Positions 33,479 to 41,226 of a stretch of DNA of 64,000 bases are shown piece after piece. Position 1 is the stretch's first letter, and every line of letters begins with the position of its first letter. Both the position numbers and the translations under genes were made by a program. This DNA is from UBA6627 sp965248675 (GTDB lineage Bacteria; Chloroflexota; Dehalococcoidia; UBA2979): contig CBDFJZ010000005.1 in assembly GCA_965248675.1 (NCBI GenBank), positions 62,001 to 126,000 of the forward strand, in the 5' to 3' direction. The notes under the pieces were generated by a model that did not search any database, had not been told where the DNA came from, and saw nothing but the letters and a program-made list of their open reading frames with translations.

Positions 33479-34465
33479 TCAGCTCGGCGGCCGCGGGGGG
33501 CCGAGGCCGAGGCGCTGGCGGAGGCTGCGATCGTCGTCGTCGGGCTCGTTGGAGAGGATTTCGTCGCGGAGGGCGCGCGTGGTGGCGGAGGGCTCGACCG
33601 CGAGCTCGCGGAAGAGGGTCTGTTCGCAGAGGGCGTACCAGCGGAGGGCGCGGGCGCGGTTGCCGCGGTGGGCGTGGGCGAGCATGAGCAGGCGGTAGGC
33701 GTCTTCGCTGCAGTCGTCCTGACGGACGATCTCGTGGCAGTGGGTGATGCAGTCCTGGTAGTCGCCGCGCTCGAGGGCGAGCACGGCGAGTTTGACGAGG
33801 AGGTTGAGGTAGAGGTCGCGGAGGTGCTGGCGACGGAGGAGCGCCCAGTCCTCGAAGGGATCCTCCTCGAAATAGTCGCCGCGGTAGAGCTGTTCGGCCT
33901 GGTGGTAGATGGTGAGGGCGCGGGCGGCGTCGCCGGACTGTTCGAGCGAGTGGCCGCCGGCGAGCAGGGCCTCGAAGCGTTCGGCGTCGATCTGGACGCG
34001 GGCGCCGTTCAGCTGGTAGTGGCCCCGATCGAAGGTGACGAGGGCGTGGAGATCTGGGTCGATCTGGCGGAGCGAGTGGACCGCGACGCGGAGGCGGTTG
34101 GCGCCGGTGTCGGCCTCGATACCGGGCCAGAGGGTCTCGATCAGGAGGTCGCGGGAGGTGGGGCGGCCGCCGCGATCGGCGAGCAGCTTGAGCACGGCGG
34201 CGGGGCGGACGCTGGAGGGGAGCGGGAGGACGCGGCCGTCCACGTGGACCTCGAAGCTGCCGAGGCAGGCGATCGCCACGGAGGGGGCGTCAGTGTCGTC
34301 GAAGTTCTCGATGGGGCCGCCGGGGCCGCGGTCGGTGTCGAGGTGGCGGACGCGTTCGGCGAATTCCTTGGTCAGCTCCTGGAGGACGGCGAGCGCCTGC
34401 TGATAGTCGACGAGGAGGCCCTCGATGCCCAGCGCAGCGCCAGCCGCAGTGCGTGGACGCGCCAT
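33479..34465 (-). CDS. BTAD-family transcriptional activator (SARP-like, OmpR-type DNA-binding plus TPR)
   Basis: 328 aa from ATG at 34465. A short coiled-coil N-terminus (YQQALAVLQELTKEFAERVRHLD) precedes a winged-helix DNA-binding domain (VAIACLGSFEVHVDGRVLPL, PTSRDLLIETLWPGIEADTGANRLRVAVHSLR). A bacterial transcriptional activation domain of helical repeats follows (SGDAARALTIYHQAEQLYRGDYFEEDPFEDWALLRRQHLRDLY to LAVEPSATTRALRDEI). The frame stays open upstream to 34837 and contains a CPSC zinc-knuckle-like motif 29 residues before this Met, so the true start may lie further upstream. Facing the Tad operon from upstream on the same strand, it is a candidate activator of it. Confidence 0.85.
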   Translation of the reverse strand: MARPRTAAGAALGIEGLLVDYQQALAVLQELTKEFAERVRHLDTDRGPGGPIENFDDTDAPSVAIACLGSFEVHVDGRVLPLPSSVRPAAVLKLLADRGGRPTSRDLLIETLWPGIEADTGANRLRVAVHSLRQIDPDLHALVTFDRGHYQLNGARVQIDAERFEALLAGGHSLEQSGDAARALTIYHQAEQLYRGDYFEEDPFEDWALLRRQHLRDLYLNLLVKLAVLALERGDYQDCITHCHEIVRQDDCSEDAYRLLMLAHAHRGNRARALRWYALCEQTLFRELAVEPSATTRALRDEILSNEPDDDDRSLRQRLGLGPPRPPS

Positions 34466-34940
34466 CTCAGGCCGCCGCGTTCGCGCGGCGCGTGGCGGCG
34501 CCTCGATCGGCCGGAGCTTGAAGTCGCACGACGGGCACCGCAGCTCCCCCCAGGCGGCGGGACGTGGAGCTGGAACGAACCAGCGTCGGTCAACAGCCAG
34601 TGCCGTCCCGCCAAGCCGGCGCAGCCGTCCTGGAACCCGAACGTCGGAGGGAGATGCCCTCGCCGCTCGTCTCGCGACCCGTGCCGTGGGGCGAGTCGGT
34701 TCCCTGCCCGTGGCGTCCCTGCCTGTGGGTGTCGTTGTGAAACGGTAGTAGTCACGGCAGGGGCTGTGAACCGCGCGGAGGCGCCGATTGGCCGCAAAAC
34801 GCGGCTTTTCTACAGAGTTCTTACGGCTTAGGGACACTTCGAGAATCGAATGTCGATCCCTGGCGCGGGGGAGGGGACTGGCTCCGACACGGCGCGCTCG
34901 GGCCCGTCAGCAAGTGGAGATGATCGAGTTAGAGGTAGGG
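34466..34940. other. Divergent region between BTAD regulator and DUF192 gene
   Basis: About 470 bp. The minus-strand frame remains open here (CPSC motif near 34530). On the plus strand a small hairpin GCCGC/GCGGC (34791-34795 with 34801-34805) is followed by TTTTC, terminator-like but with only five base pairs. No other gene is supported. Confidence 0.35.
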
Positions 34941-35300
34941 ATGGCCGAGGTGTCGCTCGAGATTCGGAATGTTCGAACCGGAGCCTTGCTCGCGAACCGG
35001 GCGACGGAGGCGGCGACGCACTGGAGCCGCTTCTGGGGACTGATCGGGCGAAGCAGCCTCGAGGCTGGCGAGGGGCTGATCATCAGGCCGAGCTCGTCGA
35101 TTCACATGTTGTTCATGCGGTTCTCGATCGACGTTGTGTTCTTCGACGCGGACGAGCGAGTGACGCGGGCGAAGTCGACCGTGCGACCGTGGATCGGTGG
35201 CGCTTCCGGCGGGCGCTCGGCGGTGGGGGTGATCGAGCTGCCTCGGGGGGCGGCGAGTGAGGTGGAGCTCGGGGACGAGCTGGAGTTCATCAAGCGCTAG
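34941..35300 (+). CDS. DUF192 family protein
   Basis: 119 aa. ATG at 34941 follows AGAGGTAGGG; an upstream in-frame ATG at 34920 has no properly spaced site. DUF192 landmarks: ATHWSRFWGLIGRSSLEAGEGLII near residue 25-45, then SSIHMLFMRFSIDVVFFDAD, followed by IELPRGAASEVELGDELEF. The family is a small beta-rich fold of unknown biochemical function, often secreted; this copy has no obvious signal peptide. Divergent from the BTAD regulator. Confidence 0.85.
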   Translation: MAEVSLEIRNVRTGALLANRATEAATHWSRFWGLIGRSSLEAGEGLIIRPSSSIHMLFMRFSIDVVFFDADERVTRAKSTVRPWIGGASGGRSAVGVIELPRGAASEVELGDELEFIKR

Positions 35301-35754
35301 CGCCATGGCGGCGTTCCGAGGCTGGCCGGCCCTGACCGCGCCGGGTGCCGCCGGCGCGCTGAAGCCGCGCTCGGCGAGGTCGGGGGGCAGGCGCGGGTGA
35401 GTGGTCACGCCGGCTGATGATGTGCAGACGCGTGATCCGGCACGGTGGTTTCCGCTGCGCGATGCTGCGCCTCGAGCGGTGGGCGCGGTGTCGCCGATCG
35501 CGCCTACCCGGCGGCCGACTGCCGTGGCCGGCCCAGCCACAGGGGCGGACACGCCTCAGCGATCGATCGTGTGGCGCCCTTCAGCCGATCGCCCGCCGCC
35601 CGCGATCGCAGGTGGCCGGCCCCTGACCGGAACGGCCGAGCGACGCTCGATCTTGCGAGCGTGAGCGCTGACGGCGGGGGTCGTCTGGCGGTCAGGGAGA
35701 GGGCTGAGTACGCTGCTGCCGAGCCGTGAACCGAGAGCGACGGGCGGGAAACCG
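35301..35754. other. Gene-free stretch
   Basis: About 450 bp between the DUF192 and DRTGG genes. Open frames exist on both strands but are Arg/Pro/Ala-rich composition artefacts without ribosome sites. No tRNA, terminator or clear repeat seen. Confidence 0.4.
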
Positions 35755-36612
35755 ATGGCGCTGATCCTCGTGGCGGGGGCCGAGGCGGGGGCGGGCGCGA
35801 CGACGGTCGCGGCCGGGCTGGCGCATCGCCTGGCAGGGGCCGGGCACGAGGTGCGCATCGAGCGGTTGAGCGATGGTTCGGACGACGAGCGCGCGGCGGG
35901 CGACGCGGAGGTCCTCGGGGCGCTCGAGTTCGCGACGGGGAGCGGCGCGCCGGTGGCGGTGGACGCGCTGAGCGAGACGAGCGGGACGCTGGTGCTAGAA
36001 GCGCCGAGCGGCGCCGATGGCGGGGCGCTGGCGCGGCGGCTGGGGGCGAAGCTCGTGCTCGTGGCGCCCGCGGGCAGCGAGGTCGCGACGGACGGCGCGG
36101 CGGTCGCGATCGAAACACGCGCGCGCGACGAGCGACCGGGACTGTTACCCGAAGATCGCGTGCTCGCCGCGCCGCGGGTGGCGGAGTTGATCGAGGCGAG
36201 CGGCGCCGAGGTGCTGAGCCGCTCCGAGCGAGGCGACGCGGCGGTCTGCGACCACATCGTGGTGGGGGCGATTTCGCACGACGCGGCGGACGAGTATTTC
36301 GGGCGGTTCGCACGAAGCGCCGTGGTGACCCGGAACGGGCGGGTCGACCTGGCGCTGGCGGCGATAGCGGCGGGCAGCGAGTGCCTGATCCTGAGCGGCG
36401 GCGGGACGCCGAGCCCGTACATCCTCGATCGCGCGGCGGCGAGCCGGGACACGACGTTGCTGATCACGGCCGGCGATACGCCGGCGACGGTGCACTCGAT
36501 CGAAGGCACGTTCGGGACGGCGCCGTTCAGTGGCGCGTCGAAGATCGAACGGGCCGGAGAGCTGATGCGGGGCGCGCTCACCGACGAGGCGTTCGAGGCG
36601 CTGCTCGGATAG
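35755..36612 (+). CDS. BioD-like N-domain plus DRTGG domain protein with degenerate P-loop
   Basis: 285 aa. The N-terminal half resembles the dethiobiotin-synthetase-like NTPase domain found ahead of DRTGG domains (ALILVAGAEAGAGATTVAAGLAHRLAGAGHEVRIERL). The P-loop reads GAEAGAGATT, with Ala where the nucleotide-binding Lys should be. The C-terminal half is a DRTGG domain (DHIVVGAISHDAADEYFGRFARSAVVTRNGRVDLALAAI and LILSGGGTPSPYIL). DRTGG domains occur in phosphotransacetylases and regulatory proteins and probably bind nucleotide. No phosphotransacetylase domain is present. A nucleotide-sensing or structural role is inferred; the exact function is unknown. Confidence 0.75.
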   Translation: MALILVAGAEAGAGATTVAAGLAHRLAGAGHEVRIERLSDGSDDERAAGDAEVLGALEFATGSGAPVAVDALSETSGTLVLEAPSGADGGALARRLGAKLVLVAPAGSEVATDGAAVAIETRARDERPGLLPEDRVLAAPRVAELIEASGAEVLSRSERGDAAVCDHIVVGAISHDAADEYFGRFARSAVVTRNGRVDLALAAIAAGSECLILSGGGTPSPYILDRAAASRDTTLLITAGDTPATVHSIEGTFGTAPFSGASKIERAGELMRGALTDEAFEALLG

Positions 36613-36702
36613 GTTCGGCCCCTCGCCTCGTTGTCATCACCGCCGGGCGGTCGCGAACCACGGAACGCGCTCGCGAGCGCGCGGCAGTCGTATGCTGCGG
36701 GC

Positions 36703-37833
36703 ATGGACGTCAGCTCCGGGTTGGTGATCGGCCGGATTCGCGGGGTGGCGATCCAGGTGCACTGGTCGTGGGTGTTGATCTTCGCGCTGATCACGTGGTC
36801 GCTCGCGCAGAGCCTCTATCCCGACTTCGAGGCGGGCTGGAGCGAGGAGCAGTTCTGGATCGCGGGCGCGGTTTCCGCGGTGCTGTTCTTCGCCTCGGTG
36901 CTGATTCACGAGCTGTCGCACACGTTCGTGGCGCTGCACTACCGGATGCAGGTGCCGTCGATCACGCTGTTCGTGTTCGGGGGCGTGTCACAGATCGCGG
37001 GCGAGATGCGGTCGCCGCGGCAGGAGTTCCTGATCGCGATCGCGGGCCCGCTGTCGTCGTGGGTGCTGGCGATCGTGTTTGCGCTGGGCTGGGTGGCGTT
37101 CCGGTCGCAAGGGGTGGCGGTGATCTTCGGCTACCTCGGCTGGATCAATTTCGCGCTCGGGCTGTTCAACCTGCTGCCGGGGTTCCCGCTGGACGGCGGA
37201 CGGGTGTTCCGCTCGATCGTGTGGGGACGCGTTCACGATCTGACGCGGGCGACGAAGATCGCGGCGCGGGTCGGTCAGGCGATCGCCTGGATGATGATCG
37301 TAAGCGGGATCGTGTCGGTGTTCTGGTTCGGGCTGTTCGGCGGGCTCTGGTACATCCTGATCGGCCTGTTCCTGAAGAACGCGTCGGAGCAAGCGTACGC
37401 GCAGGTGCTGGTGGAGCGAGCGCTCCGAGACGTGGTGGCGAGCGACATCATGCGACCGCCGGCGGAGCCCGTGCCCGAGGCCTGGTCGCTGCAACGGCTG
37501 GCCGAGGATCGGGTGCTGGGCGAGGCGGAGCGGGCGTTTCTGACGGAGAGCCTGGGGCGGGTGTCGGGGCTGATCACGATCACCGATCTGACGCGGGTGC
37601 CGCGGGGGCGCTGGAGCGAGACGACGGTGCGAGATGCGATGGTACCGTCGGCGGACGTGAAGACGATCGAGCCGGGGACGTCGGTGCTGGAGGCGATGCG
37701 GCTGATGCAAGAGCACGACGTGAACCAGCTTCCGGTGCTGGAGGACGGGCGCTGCGTGGGGTTGCTGACGCGGGCGGATGTGATGAAGCGGTTGGAGTTG
37801 AAGGCGTTGATGGGGGACGTGGGCGAAGCGTAG
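36703..37833 (+). CDS. Site-2 protease (M50 family) with CBS domain pair
   Basis: 376 aa from ATG at 36703. Intramembrane zinc metalloprotease: helix with the HELSH motif (VLIHELSHTFVALHY, about residue 66-80) and the distal NLLPGFPLDGGRVFRS motif (about 155-170) that supplies the third zinc ligand. About five membrane segments end near residue 225, followed by a cytosolic pair of CBS domains (VVASDIMRPPAEPVPEAWSLQRL and VRDAMVPSADVKTIEPGTSVLEAM with QEHDVNQLPVLEDGRCVGLLTRADV). CBS pairs usually bind adenine nucleotides and gate activity. Substrate could be an anti-sigma factor or membrane protein; none is adjacent. The final eight or so codons are duplicated downstream near 38197. Confidence 0.92.
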   Translation: MDVSSGLVIGRIRGVAIQVHWSWVLIFALITWSLAQSLYPDFEAGWSEEQFWIAGAVSAVLFFASVLIHELSHTFVALHYRMQVPSITLFVFGGVSQIAGEMRSPRQEFLIAIAGPLSSWVLAIVFALGWVAFRSQGVAVIFGYLGWINFALGLFNLLPGFPLDGGRVFRSIVWGRVHDLTRATKIAARVGQAIAWMMIVSGIVSVFWFGLFGGLWYILIGLFLKNASEQAYAQVLVERALRDVVASDIMRPPAEPVPEAWSLQRLAEDRVLGEAERAFLTESLGRVSGLITITDLTRVPRGRWSETTVRDAMVPSADVKTIEPGTSVLEAMRLMQEHDVNQLPVLEDGRCVGLLTRADVMKRLELKALMGDVGEA

Positions 37834-38070
37834 CTGGTCGAGCAGGCCGCGTGCGCGATGGCGTGGGCCGCGGTGGAGCAGTGGGATCGACTCGATCGAG
37901 TTCGCGCGGTCCGCCGCTGCGCCGAGGTCCGGTCGGATCGCGGAGGCGCCCTCGGCTTTGATTGCAGGGTTCTGGTAGATCCCGCGCTCGACCCAGGATC
38001 GCCTTCCGGGCGAGGCCCACCCAAATCCCCGTGGGGGCGGAGCCCCCACACCCGCGCTCTTCGGACGGGC
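37812..38070 (+). repeat. Degenerate direct repeat, copy 1 (overlaps 3' end of site-2 protease gene)
   Basis: Begins in the last codons of the protease (ggggacgtgggcgaagcgtag) and runs through ctggtcgagcaggccgcgtg, cggaggcgccctcggctttg, ctcgacccaggatcgccttc and gggcgaggcccacccaaatc, with the GTGGGGGC/GCCCCCAC hairpin (38031-38049) at its end. A matching series of blocks in the same order starts at 38197. Confidence 0.7.
38023..38055. repeat. GC-rich dispersed intergenic hairpin element, copy 2
   Basis: An 8-bp stem GTGGGGGC/GCCCCCAC (38031-38038 with 38042-38049), 3-nt loop, preceded by cccacccaaatcccc and followed by acacccg. It follows the same leader, hairpin and CACCC-trailer pattern as 21600-21665 and 54089-54137, here between convergent genes. 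Confidence 0.6.
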
Positions 38071-38196
38071 ACCTATCGGTCGAGGGCACGGAACCTATCG
38101 GACTCCGGCACGGCCAGCGGCGCCGAGAGGAGGCCAGCTTGCCGCTTCGCGATAACGCGAGCCGGGGGCGGGGGGGCGGAGTTGAGGGGCCTTGAC

Positions 38197-38420
38197 GGGG
38201 GGGACGTGGGCGAAGCGTAGCTGGTCCAGCAGTCCGCGTGGGGGATGCGGCAGGCGGAGGCGCCTTCAGCGTTGTTTGCAGAGTCATCCAGATCCCTCGC
38301 TCAACCCAGGATCGCCTCCGGGCGAGGTCCCCCCTGAATATCTGCAGGGGCTGCTCTCCGGCAGATCGCCCCACTGGCGAGGCGGCCCCCGCACCCCCAT
38401 CCGGAGGAGCCGCTTCGCGG
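38197..38420 (+). repeat. Degenerate direct repeat, copy 2
   Basis: Repeats the protease 3' end (ggggacgtgggcgaagcgtag, with its TAG) followed by ctggtccagcagtccgcgtg, cggaggcgccttcagcgttg, ctcaacccaggatcgcctcc and gggcgaggtcccccctgaat. Compared with copy 1 it lacks a segment of about 70 bp after the first block and diverges near the hairpin end. Confidence 0.7.
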
Positions 38421-38570
38421 CCGGGAGACGCGGACGTCTTCGCAACGTGCGTCTGAGCAGCGTCGACAGGCCGCGCTGCCGATCATCACAGCGCGACTCG
38501 ATGAACTGAGCCGCGTCGGGGTCCTTCCCGGCGCGGCTCAGGGTTGATGGTTGCGGCGCGGATGGCGCCG

Positions 38571-41006
38571 CTAGGCCGCGGGGCGGTCCTCCTCGGGCTC
38601 GTCGGGGAGGGGCTCGAGGTTGGCGCTGGTCTGTCCGAGCTTGAAGGTCTCGATGCGCTTGCGGAGCATCTCCGACATGCCGCCGAGCTGGTCGGTGCCG
38701 GCGGTGATCTGCTCGACCTGGGCGGTCATCTCCTCCGCGGTGGCTGAGACCTCTTCGGTGGCCGCGCTGTTCTGTTGCGAGGTTGCAGCGATCGAGGTGA
38801 TGGCCTCGGAGACCTCATCGGCGCTGGCGGACATGCCCTCGGCGGCGGAGGCGTTGCCGTCGGCGATGCCGCGGATCTCCTCGATCTGCTCGGCCATCTC
38901 GGCGCCGGAGGAGCCGAGCTCGGTGGCCTGTTCGGCGATCGCGCTGATCTGATCGGTGACGGCGTCGACGGCGGCGATGATGCCGTCGATCGATTCGCCG
39001 ACTTCCGCGGCGGCGCGGGTGCCCGCCTCGGTCTCCTCGGCGCCCTCGTCCATGGCGGTGACGGAGGCGTCGACGCCCTGCTGGACGCCCTCGATCAGGC
39101 CGGCGATCTCCTGGGTGGAGGTCGTCACCCGCTCGGCGAGCTGGCGAACCTCGTCAGCGACGACGGCGAAGCCGCGGCCCTGCTCACCGGCGCGCGCGGC
39201 CTCGATGGCGGCGTTGAGCGCGAGGAGGTTGGTCTGGGCGGCGATGTCGTCGATGGTGGCGACGATCTTGCCGATCTCGGCGGAGCGGGCGCCGAGCGAG
39301 GCGATCTCCTCGGAGGCGGCGCCGACCTTCTCCTTGATGCGCTCCATGCCGGAGATGGTGCCTCTGACCTTGTCGGCACCCTGAGCGGCGGTCGTGACGG
39401 CGCGCTCGGCGGCCTGGGCCGCCTGTTCGCCCGAGCTCGAGACCTGAGAGGCGGCGCCGGCGACGCCCGAGGCGAGGGCGGTGACCTGGTCGATCGCGCC
39501 GCTCTGGCGGCTGGCGCCCTCGGTGACCTGGCCGATCGAGGTGGTGAGCTGGCCGATACTGAGCGTGGTTTCCTGGACGCGGTTCGCCTGGTCGCTGGTG
39601 CCCTCGGCGACCTGGCCGGTGGAACGGGCGACTTCCTGGGTGGCGCGGCCGGCGTCCGCGGCGACGCGGCTGAGCTCTGCACGCGAGCCGTCGAGGCGGG
39701 CGGCGGCCCGGCTGACCTCGGAGAGCACGTCGTTGAGGTTACCGGTCATCGCACGGAAGGCGATGCCGAGCTCGTCGTCGTCCGACTTCGGCGCGACCGG
39801 GGAGGTGAGATCGCCGTCGGCGATCGAACGGGCGGTGGCGGCCATCTCGGAGAGGTAGCCCTGCAGCGCGCGGTACGAGTCGGCCATCTCGCCGATCTCG
39901 TCGGAGGTCTCGACCTCGACGCGGTGGTCGGTGGCGCCGAGCGCCATCGAGCGGAGGCCCTCGGCGAGCTGGTGGATCTGGCTCGAGAGACCGCGCGCGA
40001 CGAGATAGGCGGAGCCAACCGTGACGATCGCAAGGATCGCGACGAGCGTGGCGAGCCGGTAGAGGTTGGACTGTGCGCTGTCGCGCAGGGTGTTTGCCTT
40101 GGTCACGAGGTCGTCGGAGAGCCGGTTCTCGACCTCCTTGAGGAGGTTGATCTTAGCGGTGATCGAGTCGAACCAGAACCCACCGTCGACGCCAAGGTCG
40201 GCGGCCGTGGCGCCTTCGAAGGCGATCGCCCGCATGTCCGCGACGGCGTTGACGTCAGCGCCGACGACGGTGGACTGGGAGAATGCGATCTGACCGGGTG
40301 TGGCGAAGGACTCGAAGACGTCCTGGTAGGTGTTCTGTTCGGTGACGAGCTGGGAGAAGCGGTTGAAGAAGTTGCCCTCGAAGTGGCCGGTGGCGAAGAC
40401 GGTACTCATCACCGCGCGCTCCTGGCCGGCGCGCTCCTTGCCCTGGAGGAAGTTGACGTAGCCGGCGACGAGGCGGGAGAGCTCGGCGTTCTCGCTGAGT
40501 TCGGTGATGTGGGCGATGACGTCGAGCTGGGCGGCGTTCATGCGGGTGTAGAAGCCGATGCCCTCGGCGTTGGGGATGGAGAGCGCGTCGACGTTGCTGC
40601 GATGGCCGTCGAGTCGATCGACGAACTGCTGAGCGGTGACGAGCCTGCCCGCGAACTCCTGGCCGAACGCGCTCGGATCGAAGGAGGCGAAGAAGGCGGT
40701 GTAGTCAGCGCGGCGCTGCTCGGTGAGGGCGCGCTGATCGGCGAGCTTATCGCTGAAGTTGGTGCCGCCGCTGCCCATGTAGAGGCCGGAGGCGCCTCGC
40801 TCTTTCTGGGTTTCGTGGACGAAGGCGCTGACGGTGACGGCGAGATCGGAGAGCTCGGTCAGGGAGTCGAGCTCGCTGACGGTGCTGGCGCTGTCGCGGA
40901 TCTGCACCACGGAGAAGGCGATCAGGGCCAGCAACGGCACGGCGAGCATGACGCCGAGCTTCGTGCGGAGCCGGAACTGGCCGAGGAATTGGTCGATCGC
41001 CGCCAT
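38571..41006 (-). CDS. Methyl-accepting chemotaxis protein with NIT sensor domain
   Basis: 811 aa chemoreceptor. First membrane helix about residues 17-36. The extracytoplasmic NIT-type sensor (about 45-300) is recognised by VHETQKERGASGLYMGSGG and the later KERAGQERAVMSTVFATGHF segment, as in nitrate/nitrite-responsive receptors. The second membrane helix is at about 318-340 (LATLVAILAIVTVGSAYLVA), followed by HAMP (SSQIHQLAEGLRSMALGATDHRV) and a second HAMP-like segment. A long coiled-coil signalling domain has the hairpin tip IDDIAAQTNLLALNAAIEAA and GRGFAVVADEVRQLAE. The C-terminus is acidic, without a CheB/CheR-binding pentapeptide that I recognise. No che genes lie nearby. Ligand is inferred from the domain only. 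Confidence 0.93.
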   Translation of the reverse strand: MAAIDQFLGQFRLRTKLGVMLAVPLLALIAFSVVQIRDSASTVSELDSLTELSDLAVTVSAFVHETQKERGASGLYMGSGGTNFSDKLADQRALTEQRRADYTAFFASFDPSAFGQEFAGRLVTAQQFVDRLDGHRSNVDALSIPNAEGIGFYTRMNAAQLDVIAHITELSENAELSRLVAGYVNFLQGKERAGQERAVMSTVFATGHFEGNFFNRFSQLVTEQNTYQDVFESFATPGQIAFSQSTVVGADVNAVADMRAIAFEGATAADLGVDGGFWFDSITAKINLLKEVENRLSDDLVTKANTLRDSAQSNLYRLATLVAILAIVTVGSAYLVARGLSSQIHQLAEGLRSMALGATDHRVEVETSDEIGEMADSYRALQGYLSEMAATARSIADGDLTSPVAPKSDDDELGIAFRAMTGNLNDVLSEVSRAAARLDGSRAELSRVAADAGRATQEVARSTGQVAEGTSDQANRVQETTLSIGQLTTSIGQVTEGASRQSGAIDQVTALASGVAGAASQVSSSGEQAAQAAERAVTTAAQGADKVRGTISGMERIKEKVGAASEEIASLGARSAEIGKIVATIDDIAAQTNLLALNAAIEAARAGEQGRGFAVVADEVRQLAERVTTSTQEIAGLIEGVQQGVDASVTAMDEGAEETEAGTRAAAEVGESIDGIIAAVDAVTDQISAIAEQATELGSSGAEMAEQIEEIRGIADGNASAAEGMSASADEVSEAITSIAATSQQNSAATEEVSATAEEMTAQVEQITAGTDQLGGMSEMLRKRIETFKLGQTSANLEPLPDEPEEDRPAA

Positions 41007-41226
41007 GCGGGGTACCTCTGGTGCGTGTGACTAAAGCGCGGTGTCCGCGCGCGTCCGTGCCAGATTCGCGAGTGATCGCCGAACGATGGATAGGGCTTCC
41101 ACGGAGCGGTGAGTCGATGGTGAGCGACCGTCAGCGGGTCATCAGCGAAGTCTCGAAGGTGTGATCGTCCAGTCAGCTAGCGGAGAGCAAGCGATGAGCA
41201 GGCGCAGTCTGCTGGCGCCTGCTCGG

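Larger units (their letters stand above)
37834..38570. other. Repeat-bearing gene-free region between convergent genes
   Basis: About 740 bp between the site-2 protease and the chemoreceptor, which converge. It holds two degenerate direct repeat copies and GC-rich hairpins that may terminate transcription from both sides. No convincing coding region. Confidence 0.6.

Noticed and set aside
33383..34831. Long plus-strand open frame of over 480 codons opposite the BTAD regulator
   Set aside because: It is the antisense of a clear regulator gene; its Val/Glu/Gly/Ala-rich, repetitive composition is the usual mirror artefact of high-GC coding DNA. The same applies to long antisense frames over the chemoreceptor, pcrA, cpaF and the permease genes.
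35301..35754. Possible small genes in the gap before the DRTGG gene
   Set aside because: Several open frames, none with a ribosome site or plausible amino-acid make-up.
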